NCBI GenBank assembly: GCA_031281585.1
Contig: JAITFE010000045.1
Location: 1-64,000, forward strand
Reading direction: 5' to 3'
Source: Bifidobacteriaceae bacterium
GTDB lineage: Bacteria > Actinomycetota > Actinomycetes > Actinomycetales > WQXJ01
DNA length: 64,000 bases
Shown here: positions 16,283-24,780 of the stretch, piece by piece
Layout of the letters: each line of letters opens with the position of its first letter
Numbering within the stretch: position 1 is the stretch's first letter
Position numbers and translations under genes: made by a program
The notes under the pieces: model-generated
What the model was told of the DNA's origin: nothing
What the model saw: the letters and a program-made list of their open reading frames with translations, nothing else
Databases searched by the model: none

Positions 16283-17481
16283 ACCAGGCGCAGCCGGCCC
16301 ACCCGGCCAACCGTCGCCCGGCCGCCAACCCCGGACCGCACCGCGACCACGCTCGCATGGCGCGGCAGCAGGCCGGCGGCCCGGCTCAGCTCGCCGGCGG
16401 TCAGGCCGGCCCCGGCTACCAAGACCGCCAGCGTGGTTCGTGGCGCCGTTCCCCTGATCCGGGCGACTGCGGCCGCCAGACGGCCGCCGCCTCGCTCGTC
16501 GAGGGTCATTGCGGCGGCGGCGTCCAGTAACCGGCCGCGATCAGGCTGGCCAAAGCGCCGAACCTCCTGGCCCGCCACAATGGTCACGTCTCCCGCCTGC
16601 GCCAAGGCGGCCAGGCCGATGGAAGCGCAGACTGCGACCGCCAGTTCGAAATCCTCAGGCGTCCCGTACTCGGCCGGGTTGGTCGAGATCGCCGCGGCCA
16701 CTTGGGCGCGGCGCGTGTCCTCGGACTGCCGCACCATCGCCCGGCCCAGCCGGGCCGACGACCGCCAATGAATGGCCCGCACGTCGTCGCCCGCCTGGTA
16801 CGGCCGCAGGGCGTGGAATGACGCGTCCGGCTCGGCGGCCTGGCCCGTCGGCCTGCCCTCAAGGTCCTTGATCATCCCCGCAGGCCCAAACCGCAGGGTT
16901 GCGATTGGCGGACAAACTGCGATCTCGAGCGGCCGGCCAACCGCGAAACCTCGGGCCACCAGGCCAAACGGATCGCCCCGGACCGCCCGCACCGGCCCAA
17001 TTAGAAAGAGGCCTCGGCGTTTGGTCGGGGCGGCGGCACAGACCACCAACGACTGCCCCGGCGCCAAGCCGGACGACCGGGCGGGCCGCCCGAGCGGCCG
17101 AGCGCGCGCCGCGAGACGGGGCCAGCGGATGGCGAGCAGACGTTCGGGGCCGGCCGCTGCGGGGCCCCGAGGCGTTTGCGGGCGGACCGGCACCGCCAGG
17201 TTTCCCGGCCACACCCGCCGCCGACCCGTGTTCACAAGGGTCAACGTCAGGCCCGGGTCGCCGCCAACCGGCACTCGGCGGTGTTCCGCCGCGAGGGTCA
17301 CGCCCAGACCGGGCCGGCCCAGCGACGCCGCCAGGCCCGCGAGGAAAACCCCCGTCGCCACTCCGCCGGGCACCGCCAGTTCCGGCCAGCCGAGCCACCA
17401 GCCAACCGCCAGGCTGACCAAGCCCGCCGCCAACGCCGCCGCCCCCCAAGGCTGGGTCCGCAGGTCGCTTCGCTCTGACAT
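16225..17481 (-). CDS. DUF58 domain protein
   Basis: The 418-aa protein has two N-terminal membrane helices (residues about 12-55) and a DUF58 region with the family signature FHALRPYQAGDDVRAIHWRSSARLGRAMVRQSED (given here by its hallmarks R-x-Y-x-x-G-D-D and I-H-W). The C-terminal part resembles a von Willebrand A-like fold. DUF58 proteins are almost always paired with MoxR AAA+ ATPases, which are thought to remodel or mature partner proteins. The start ATG 17481 lies 15 nt after the MoxR stop. The last 19 residues are the source of the duplicated block downstream. Confidence 0.88.
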   Translation of the reverse strand: MSERSDLRTQPWGAAALAAGLVSLAVGWWLGWPELAVPGGVATGVFLAGLAASLGRPGLGVTLAAEHRRVPVGGDPGLTLTLVNTGRRRVWPGNLAVPVRPQTPRGPAAAGPERLLAIRWPRLAARARPLGRPARSSGLAPGQSLVVCAAAPTKRRGLFLIGPVRAVRGDPFGLVARGFAVGRPLEIAVCPPIATLRFGPAGMIKDLEGRPTGQAAEPDASFHALRPYQAGDDVRAIHWRSSARLGRAMVRQSEDTRRAQVAAAISTNPAEYGTPEDFELAVAVCASIGLAALAQAGDVTIVAGQEVRRFGQPDRGRLLDAAAAMTLDERGGGRLAAAVARIRGTAPRTTLAVLVAGAGLTAGELSRAAGLLPRHASVVAVRSGVGGRATVGRVGRLRLVGIGELGQLPELVRRWERV

Positions 17482-17496
17482 GACCGGCGCGCCAAT

Positions 17497-18480
17497 CTAC
17501 GCCAGCGCCCGGGCCAGTTCGGCACCGCCGACCGCCGGGGCAGGCACCCGGCCAAGCACGTCCGCGACCACGCCATCCGCCTTGACGCCCTCCATCTGGG
17601 CGTCCGGCTCGATGATCAGCCGATGCGCCAGGACCGCGGGGGCCAAGGCCTTGATGTCATCTGGCGTGACGTATGGACGGCCCTGGGCCAGCGCGTAGAC
17701 CTTGGCGCACCGGGCCAACGCCAGGCCGCCCCGCATCGACGCGCCCAACTCGCACCGCTGGTCGGCGCGCGTCGCCTCAACCAACGCCACAATGTAGTCA
17801 GCGACCAGGGGCGCAAGGTGCGCCTGCGCGGCCAGTTGACCAAGCCCCGCGATCTGACCGGCCGACGCGACCGGCCTGACCCCGGCCGTGCGGTCCACCC
17901 GCGCACTCTCCGTCACGAGCCTGACCGCTGTCGCATGATCGGGATAACCGAGCCTGGTCCGGACCAGGAAGCGGTCCAACTGTGCTTCCGGCAGCGGGTA
18001 GGTGCCCAACTGCTCGACCGGATTCTGGGTGGCGATGACCACGAACGGGCGGGGAACGCAATGGCTGGTCCCGTCGAGCGTGACCTGCCGCTCCTCCATC
18101 ACCTCGAGCAACGCCGATTGGGTCTTGGGGCTGGCCCGGTTGACCTCGTCCGCGAGCAGCACCGAGCAAAAGACCGGTCCCGGACGGAACTCAAAACGGC
18201 CGCTGGCCTGGTCGTAGATCGACGCCCCGATCAAGTCGGAAGGCAGCAAGTCCGGCGTGAACTGAACCCGGCCGTGACTTCCCGCGACGGCCGCCGCCAG
18301 CGCCTTGGCGAGCGAGGTCTTGCCCGTGCCCGGCACGTCTTCGATGAGCACATGTCCGCCCGCCAGCATGGCTGTCAACACCAGGTCGACAACCCCGGCC
18401 TTGCCGACTATCGCGTCCGCCACCGCCGCCCTGATGGCGGCGAACGCGCGCGCGAACCCCTCAGCCACCTGCCTGTCCAT
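17497..18480 (-). CDS. MoxR family AAA+ ATPase
   Basis: The 327-aa protein has Walker A in EDVPGTGKTSLAKAL, Walker B in SVLLADEVNRASPKTQ, sensor 1 in ATQNPVEQLGTYPLPEAQLDRF and a helical lid, all intact, at the normal length for MoxR. It has no membrane segment and should act in the cytoplasm as a chaperone-like remodeller of the DUF58 and transglutaminase-like partners. ATG 18480 is preceded by GGGAGAG at optimal distance, and only nine bases separate it from the giant gene upstream. It is the only gene of the envelope operon whose catalytic residues all appear intact. Confidence 0.93.
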   Translation of the reverse strand: MDRQVAEGFARAFAAIRAAVADAIVGKAGVVDLVLTAMLAGGHVLIEDVPGTGKTSLAKALAAAVAGSHGRVQFTPDLLPSDLIGASIYDQASGRFEFRPGPVFCSVLLADEVNRASPKTQSALLEVMEERQVTLDGTSHCVPRPFVVIATQNPVEQLGTYPLPEAQLDRFLVRTRLGYPDHATAVRLVTESARVDRTAGVRPVASAGQIAGLGQLAAQAHLAPLVADYIVALVEATRADQRCELGASMRGGLALARCAKVYALAQGRPYVTPDDIKALAPAVLAHRLIIEPDAQMEGVKADGVVADVLGRVPAPAVGGAELARALA

Positions 18481-18489
18481 TGCTCTCCC

Positions 18490-21400
18490 TCAAGTCCGTC
18501 GGTTGACGTTGACAGTCCGGCTGGCCCCCGCGTCCCGCCCGACGCTCGTCTCCGGGCCGGCGCCCATCTCTGGGCCGGCGATGGCGTCCGGGCCGGCGAC
18601 GGCGTCCTCGCTGGAACCGGGGGAAGGACCGCCCTGCCAGGCCGGGTAGTCGATTGCGATCCTGGGCGAGCGCCCCAGGTCGTTGACCAGCCACACTTCG
18701 ACCTGGCCGCCGGCCGCCGCGCCGCCGGGCGCGTCCACCTCAAACATCCCCGAACCCTGCGCCCGAGCCGCGCCGCCGTTCACCGACGCTCGCCAACTCG
18801 CCGGCAGGCCGCCCAGGTCGGACGGGTTGGCGCACCAAACGGCCACGGTCCAGCGGTCGACCCGCTGGGACGAACAGTCGCGCGGCGGCCCCGGCAGGGT
18901 CGCGACCTCGACGCGGGCCTCCAACGACTCGGCGCAGAGGCCGTCAGCCGGCGAGCCCGGCACCAGCGGCACGCCTCCCCCAGAACTGAGGCAGTAAACG
19001 GCCCGCGCGGTGTGGACGCCGGCGGTCAGCCCTTCGAAGCGCCCATTCGGCGCGGAGATCCGGCCGCCGTCGAACCACCATGAGCCGACGGCCTCGAACC
19101 CCGCCTGAACCGGCGCGGCCGGCCAGGCGACCTCCACCCAGGCCGCCCCCGCCGGGCTGGCCACGGACGGCGTCAGAACCGGTACCGGCAACGTCTCCAC
19201 GCTCGCGGGGCTTTGACGCAGGGGCCCGGTGGGCTCCGACGTCTTCCACCCCGCGTCCGCCCGCTCGCTGACGGCCTTGACCTGAAAAGTCGCCGCGTCT
19301 CCGGGGTTCAAGCCGACCATGCAGTCGAAGGCCCCGCAGCCAGCCTGGGGACGGCCGTCCACCAGAAGCTCATAGTGAACGTCCGCCCCGGTCTGAGGCA
19401 CCGGATCCCAGGCGACGCTGACAGCGGCGGCGCCCGCCCAAACCACCCGCGGCGCCCCCGGCGCCTCCGGCTCGCCGTATGGGGTGACCGGTCCGAACCC
19501 GGCTGCGACGCTTGCCCCCTTGCGACCCACCGCTGCGACCGAGCAAATGTGGACGGCACCCGCCCGCAGGCCGCCCACGGTCACACTGGTGGACCTGACG
19601 TCCACGTCCACAGCCGTCCCGTTGCACGCGACCGCGTAATGGTCGACCGTTCCGCCGCTGGCCGGCGGCGGAGACCAACTCAAGTCGATCCGGTTCTTGC
19701 CCGCCAGCGCCTGGCCCGCCACCGGCGGATCGGGCGCCAGGTCGTAGTCGAGCAACCCGATCCCCGGCCGGTCCGACTCGCCGACGGCGTTGCGCGCCCG
19801 GACCTCGACCCGGTACTGGGCGCCAAGGGCCAGGTCATTCATCAAGCAGCGGGAAGACGTGGCGCCACGCGACGCGTCGTCGCACAAGGCCCCGGCCAAC
19901 GTGACCCGGTAGGACTCGACCGGCTCGCCCCCGGCCGCCGCGCCGACCACCGGCGCCCAACTGACCTGGGCCTCGCCCCGACCGCTGGTCACCGCCGTCA
20001 CCACGGCCGGAGGGTCGGGCCGGTCGCGAACTATCACCGTGAAACTGCCCGACTGGCGCCTCCCGACGGCATCGACCACCGCAAAGCTCACGGCGACCGC
20101 GCCGCGCCCGGACGGCCCTCCGGCCGAATGGGGCGTCACCGTGATCGACTGGCCCGCCGCGCCGGCGCTGGCATCCCCCACCACCGCCACCGCCTCCAGA
20201 CGCGCTGGCCTCTCCTTCGCCCACGGGTCGAAGACGCCCGCCAGCACCGGGACCGTCACGGGTTCGCCGCGCACGGCCTTGACCTCGCCTGGGACGTTGG
20301 GCTTGACCGCCGGTTGCCTCGTCTCGACCACCGTGACCGTCAACGCGAAGCCCGCCTGAGCCGGTCCGTCGGCATAAGCCAAGGTCAACGGGACGGTGGC
20401 GCGATCGCCGACCGCCGCCTCCGGCCCCACTTCAATGGTGAGCACGGTTTCCGCGCGGCGAACCCGCACACCCTGGAGCGACACCGGCCCGACTTCTGCC
20501 GCCACCTTGGACCGATTTGGCGGCGCCTGCCCGTCCACGCGGAGGAAATCCGCCAGGTCGACGGTGCGCGAACCGCCGCCCCGCTCCACTTGGGGCGCGG
20601 GATCCTGGAAAGTCAACTGGCTTCGTCCGGGCGCGCCGACTGAGACGTCCAACCAGAGCCTCGACGTTTTCAGCCCCGGTTCGGACGCGGCGTCGCCGTC
20701 CAGGGTTCCGCCCGCGTCCGGAGCCCCATTCGCATCCGCGGTCTTGGAGGGGCCGGGGCCGTCAGCCACCCAGAACTCGATCCGGTCCGGCCCGGCGTGG
20801 TCGCGGTCCGGTGTGTAGGCGATCGCCCGGCCGCCCTTGGCGGGCACCGCCCGGCCGTGGGCCGCCGTCAATCCCGCCCCGGCCGGGCCGTCCCCCACGC
20901 CACCAGCCGCCGGGCTTCCGGCCGGGTCGAACAAGAACGCGCCCTCCCGGCCTCGCGCCACCGCCACGAATTCGTCCAGATTGACAATGGTCTCCCGCCC
21001 CGCCTCCGCGCGGATCGGGGCTATCCCGGGGCGAAGGTACGGCGGCCGCGCGATGGGCGGCACCGTGATCGAGCCGTACGCGGTGGCGCCGTCTGCCTCG
21101 GCCGCCCCATTCCGCAACCCGTAGAAGACGATCGTGGGCAGGTCCTGCTGCAGGTTGACCGTGATCTCCTGGGCGCTCTTCAGGGCCGCGTGGGTCCCCG
21201 ATCCGTCCGGCAGAAACAACTCCAAGTCGCTGGTGGGGCCGGACGGGTTGTAGGCGGTGCGCAGGACGTCGATGTCGACCGAGACCTTGTCGATGGTCTC
21301 CTGCGGCGGCGACACGATGTCTTTCGCCCTGGGCGGCGCAGGCGGCGCGGCCGGGTCGACCGTCAAGTTGACGGCGGCCGAGTCCCGGTTGCCGCCAGCC

Positions 21401-24400
21401 CCGCAGGCGTGGTAAACCACCTGGTATTGGCCCGGTTCTTCCGGCAGGGCCACCTCGATCCGGCCCGTCGACAAGTCCGCCCGTGCCTGTACCAGGGCGC
21501 TGGACAGTCCCAATTCCTGTCCGTCGCAGAACTTCAGCGGGTCTTGGCTCGCCAGGTCCACGTCGTTGACCAGGACCGGGATTTCAAGCACCTTGCCGGG
21601 GCGGGCGGCGGCCTTGTCGTCCCGCGCGACCACTCCGGTCGCGCCCGCGCCCGGCGCCGCCACGCCAACCGTGACCGATGCCGTCGCCCGGTTGGCCGCC
21701 CAATCCTCCACCGCGTAGGTGAAGGTGTCCGTCCCCGGCGGTTGATCCGCGCCCGCCCGGTACTTGATGTAGTCGGGGCCGATCTCCGTGACCGAACCTG
21801 ATCGCGGGTAGACGTCGAGGCCCTGCTGGAGAGCCACGCCATCGCCGTCCACGTCAATCCCCGTGAGCGGCACCGGAATGGTGACCTCTTGGCCTTGCAG
21901 CACGCGAGCGGTCAAGTCAAGCGGCGTGGGCGGCGGTTTCGAACCTCCGCGCGATTCATGCACCTCGACTGTGAACAGGCCCAGCGCCGAGCCGCCCGAA
22001 TCGTCCACCACCGGCACCGCCACCGCCACGGGCTTCGGGCAGGGTTCCTCCGGAGCCTGGTAGCGAACCGAGCGCGCGGAGACGTACACGGTGCCGCAGC
22101 TCGGACTCGGTTCGATCGGCCGCCCGGCGGCGACCGAGAGCGCGTCCCCGTCCGGGTCGAAGGCCTGCTCCAACGCGGGAATGGTGACGACTCCCCCGGC
22201 TCGCACCGTGACCGTTTTCGGGGTGACGATGGGGTCTTGGCCCGCGCCCGCCTCGGCGTGGACCACTCGGATGACCCCGCTGGCGGTCGCCCCGCCCGCC
22301 GCCACCGTGTAGACGACGTCTTCCGCGCCGCCGCCACCGCTGTCCGAGACCTCCAGGTACTGGTGCCCCAGCGGGACGGCCGCGACGCGGGCCCCGTCCG
22401 GCAACTCGAAGTCTTGCAGCACGGGAACCGCCGCCTCTGGGATCAAATCGTTCGCCAGCGGGTCGACCAACGCCGGGCGGCCGGGCCGAACGTAGACGGT
22501 GTCTTGCACCGCCACCAGCGCGGACGTCCCCGCTTCGCGGACGTCGATCCTGACCGACAGGCGCCCGGTGTTGGCGCCCGCCGCCACCCTCACATCGAGC
22601 AGGTAGGTGTTCGCCGCTTGGGCGCTGAATGACAGTTGGCCGGTGGCGGAGTCGAGCCCGACCTGGGTCAGCGGATCGGACTGGACGTCCAAGGCGAAAA
22701 CGGGCGCCACGGCGTGATGCGTTCGCAAGAAGTCGCGCAGAGGGAGCGAAACGGTCTGGCCGACTGCCGTGTCGGCCTTGACGGCATCGGCGGCCGGGGC
22801 CAGGGTCCCCGCCGACCGGAGGTCAACGCGCAACTCGGCCGGGCTGGCGACCGCGCCTCGGCTGTCCGCCACCGTCAAGGTGATAACCGCCCGGCGTGGC
22901 GACCCGCCAACGGCCTTGATCGTCAGCATCCCGTCGGGCCGGTGGGAAACCCCCAGGTCGGGGTCATTGGAGGTGGCCGCGAGCAACGCGAGCGGGTCGC
23001 CATCCGGGTCGGTGAAGCCGGCCAAGGCGCGGTGGGTCGCGGTCGCGCCGAGTTCCATGGCCAACTCGGGCGGCTGATCCGGGGCGCGCGGGGGCGCGTT
23101 CGCAGTGTCTGACACGGTGATGGCCACGTTTGCCGAATCGGTCTGGCCGCCGGCGTCTGAGACCGTGTACGTGAAGCGGGCGGCCGTCACGCCCGCGGCC
23201 GGGGTGAACTGGACCGCCCGTCCGGACAACACCGGTTCCGCGTGCCCGCTCGCCGGATCCAGCCCGTCAATCCGGTCGATCGCCAACGCTCCGCAGCCCG
23301 TGGCCGCGTCATTGCCGAGCACCATCAAGACCGTGCTCGTGGCCGGGCGCGCGCCCAATTCGTCGTCCTGAGCCTGGGGCTTGGCCGCTTGATCATCGCA
23401 GTCGACTTGGGCCGCCCCGGTGGCGCCCGCCGTTGACCCAGCCGCGTCCGCCGGCTTGGGGTCAATCTGATCCCAGTTCAGGGCGTCGCGGACGCGACTG
23501 TCTTGGGCGGGCATCCAAATGCGCCCGTCTTGCACGTCGTTCAGAATGATTGTCTGGCGGTTGACCCGGAAGACGATGCGCGAGCCCTCGGTCAGCGCCT
23601 CGAGCGCCCGACTGGCGGTTTTTCGGCCGCCGCAGCTCACCGCGTAATTGTCGCCCCGTTCGGGACTCGCGGCCCAAGCGGCGTGGACGCAGTCGCCCAC
23701 GCTTGCGGGCACAGCCGGTTCGCCCCGATTGCCGGTCCTCCATTCGTCCACCTGTCCGTTGGTGCCGATCAACAGGAGGCCCTGGGGCGCCGCCACTGCG
23801 ACCTTGGTGCCGGACGCGGCCGGCGCCTGGAGTTTGAGTTCTTCCGCCGCGCCGAACGCCCCCAGGTCGACCTCGCCGCCGTCCCAGGCCAAGGTGGTGC
23901 CGACCAGCGCGTAAACCCGGTCCCCGACCGCTGTGACAGCGCTGATCCGCGTCTCACCCAATTGACCGCCATTCGGCGCCGCCGCGCCGCCTGCGGCCAG
24001 CCCGATGCGGCCAAGCTCCCGGGTGCGGACCCGCCCGGCCGAGCCGGCCGGGCCCAGCCACACCCTGGCCACCCGGCCGTCGCCCGCCACTGCGAAGACG
24101 CTGCCGTCGGGGGCCATCACTATGCTCCCCGGACACCCCTGCCCCTTGCCGCCGCCCTCAGAGCCGCCGCTCACGCAGCCTTTCGCGGCGCCGGGAGACG
24201 CGCCCGCGCCTTCAGCGGCGCCGTCCGCGAGATCAATGTCGGGTTGGCCCGCGGCTTTGTCGATCCCGCCAAGGCTTTCGAATGGTCTGAGCCAGGCCCG
24301 TTGGCCGTCGGCGCTCACCACCAGCGCGGCCGCGCCGCCCACGGCGACACGCCCCCGGCCGGGCGCTCCCTCAGAGGCCGCCTCGCCATCCTGTTGCGGG

Positions 24401-24780
24401 TATTCCTGTTGCGGGTATTGGGTCGGCTCCCCCAGTTTGAGCGCCGCCGGGTCGATCACTCTGAAGTCGGTTGCCTCGGCGATCACCACATTCCGACCGG
24501 TCTGGACCACGTCGAACTGCCCGGACTCCTCCGAGAGGGCAAAACCGCCGGTCAGCTCCTCGATCGGCGCGTTATAGCGGGCCACCTTGCGCTGGCCGGC
24601 CGCGAGGTTGGTGACCCAGACAGAAGAATCGTTCAAGTCGACCGCTTCTGTCGGGTAACCAGGTCGCGTCACCGCCAGGCCCACCACCATTGTTGGCAGC
24701 GCCGCCCACACGATCCGTTTCAACCACCTGCGGGGGCTGGAACCGCCCGTCGGCCTAGCGTTCCGCAGTCCGGCGTTCAT
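18490..24780 (-). CDS. Giant membrane-anchored Ig-like / fibronectin III protein
   Basis: The 2096-aa protein starts at ATG 24780 (ATGA overlap with the kinase-like gene). A single membrane segment at about residues 22-40 anchors it with the bulk outside. Residues 45-460 look like a beta-propeller with repeated W/V-G-x-x-D-G strands. Residues 465-1580 hold tandem Ig/cadherin-like domains with calcium-type DPDGDPL, DPDGDAL and DVDGDGV loops. Residues 1585-1865 hold three fibronectin III domains. A C-terminal tail has GPD/GPE repeats. No LPXTG or catalytic motif is seen. Giant Ig proteins of this type recur next to MoxR-DUF58-transglutaminase genes in actinobacteria, so a role as an extracellular scaffold or sensor of that complex is likely but inferred. 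Confidence 0.88.
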   Translation of the reverse strand: MNAGLRNARPTGGSSPRRWLKRIVWAALPTMVVGLAVTRPGYPTEAVDLNDSSVWVTNLAAGQRKVARYNAPIEELTGGFALSEESGQFDVVQTGRNVVIAEATDFRVIDPAALKLGEPTQYPQQEYPQQDGEAASEGAPGRGRVAVGGAAALVVSADGQRAWLRPFESLGGIDKAAGQPDIDLADGAAEGAGASPGAAKGCVSGGSEGGGKGQGCPGSIVMAPDGSVFAVAGDGRVARVWLGPAGSAGRVRTRELGRIGLAAGGAAAPNGGQLGETRISAVTAVGDRVYALVGTTLAWDGGEVDLGAFGAAEELKLQAPAASGTKVAVAAPQGLLLIGTNGQVDEWRTGNRGEPAVPASVGDCVHAAWAASPERGDNYAVSCGGRKTASRALEALTEGSRIVFRVNRQTIILNDVQDGRIWMPAQDSRVRDALNWDQIDPKPADAAGSTAGATGAAQVDCDDQAAKPQAQDDELGARPATSTVLMVLGNDAATGCGALAIDRIDGLDPASGHAEPVLSGRAVQFTPAAGVTAARFTYTVSDAGGQTDSANVAITVSDTANAPPRAPDQPPELAMELGATATHRALAGFTDPDGDPLALLAATSNDPDLGVSHRPDGMLTIKAVGGSPRRAVITLTVADSRGAVASPAELRVDLRSAGTLAPAADAVKADTAVGQTVSLPLRDFLRTHHAVAPVFALDVQSDPLTQVGLDSATGQLSFSAQAANTYLLDVRVAAGANTGRLSVRIDVREAGTSALVAVQDTVYVRPGRPALVDPLANDLIPEAAVPVLQDFELPDGARVAAVPLGHQYLEVSDSGGGGAEDVVYTVAAGGATASGVIRVVHAEAGAGQDPIVTPKTVTVRAGGVVTIPALEQAFDPDGDALSVAAGRPIEPSPSCGTVYVSARSVRYQAPEEPCPKPVAVAVPVVDDSGGSALGLFTVEVHESRGGSKPPPTPLDLTARVLQGQEVTIPVPLTGIDVDGDGVALQQGLDVYPRSGSVTEIGPDYIKYRAGADQPPGTDTFTYAVEDWAANRATASVTVGVAAPGAGATGVVARDDKAAARPGKVLEIPVLVNDVDLASQDPLKFCDGQELGLSSALVQARADLSTGRIEVALPEEPGQYQVVYHACGAGGNRDSAAVNLTVDPAAPPAPPRAKDIVSPPQETIDKVSVDIDVLRTAYNPSGPTSDLELFLPDGSGTHAALKSAQEITVNLQQDLPTIVFYGLRNGAAEADGATAYGSITVPPIARPPYLRPGIAPIRAEAGRETIVNLDEFVAVARGREGAFLFDPAGSPAAGGVGDGPAGAGLTAAHGRAVPAKGGRAIAYTPDRDHAGPDRIEFWVADGPGPSKTADANGAPDAGGTLDGDAASEPGLKTSRLWLDVSVGAPGRSQLTFQDPAPQVERGGGSRTVDLADFLRVDGQAPPNRSKVAAEVGPVSLQGVRVRRAETVLTIEVGPEAAVGDRATVPLTLAYADGPAQAGFALTVTVVETRQPAVKPNVPGEVKAVRGEPVTVPVLAGVFDPWAKERPARLEAVAVVGDASAGAAGQSITVTPHSAGGPSGRGAVAVSFAVVDAVGRRQSGSFTVIVRDRPDPPAVVTAVTSGRGEAQVSWAPVVGAAAGGEPVESYRVTLAGALCDDASRGATSSRCLMNDLALGAQYRVEVRARNAVGESDRPGIGLLDYDLAPDPPVAGQALAGKNRIDLSWSPPPASGGTVDHYAVACNGTAVDVDVRSTSVTVGGLRAGAVHICSVAAVGRKGASVAAGFGPVTPYGEPEAPGAPRVVWAGAAAVSVAWDPVPQTGADVHYELLVDGRPQAGCGAFDCMVGLNPGDAATFQVKAVSERADAGWKTSEPTGPLRQSPASVETLPVPVLTPSVASPAGAAWVEVAWPAAPVQAGFEAVGSWWFDGGRISAPNGRFEGLTAGVHTARAVYCLSSGGGVPLVPGSPADGLCAESLEARVEVATLPGPPRDCSSQRVDRWTVAVWCANPSDLGGLPASWRASVNGGAARAQGSGMFEVDAPGGAAAGGQVEVWLVNDLGRSPRIAIDYPAWQGGPSPGSSEDAVAGPDAIAGPEMGAGPETSVGRDAGASRTVNVNRRT

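Noticed and set aside
15382-16530. Plus-strand frame of 382 codons across the transglutaminase/DUF58 junction
   Set aside because: It spans two genes in antisense, has no ribosome site and has proline/arginine-rich composition.
19213-20643. Plus-strand frame opposite the giant Ig gene
   Set aside because: Antisense shadow, Arg/His/Gly-rich, no start signal.
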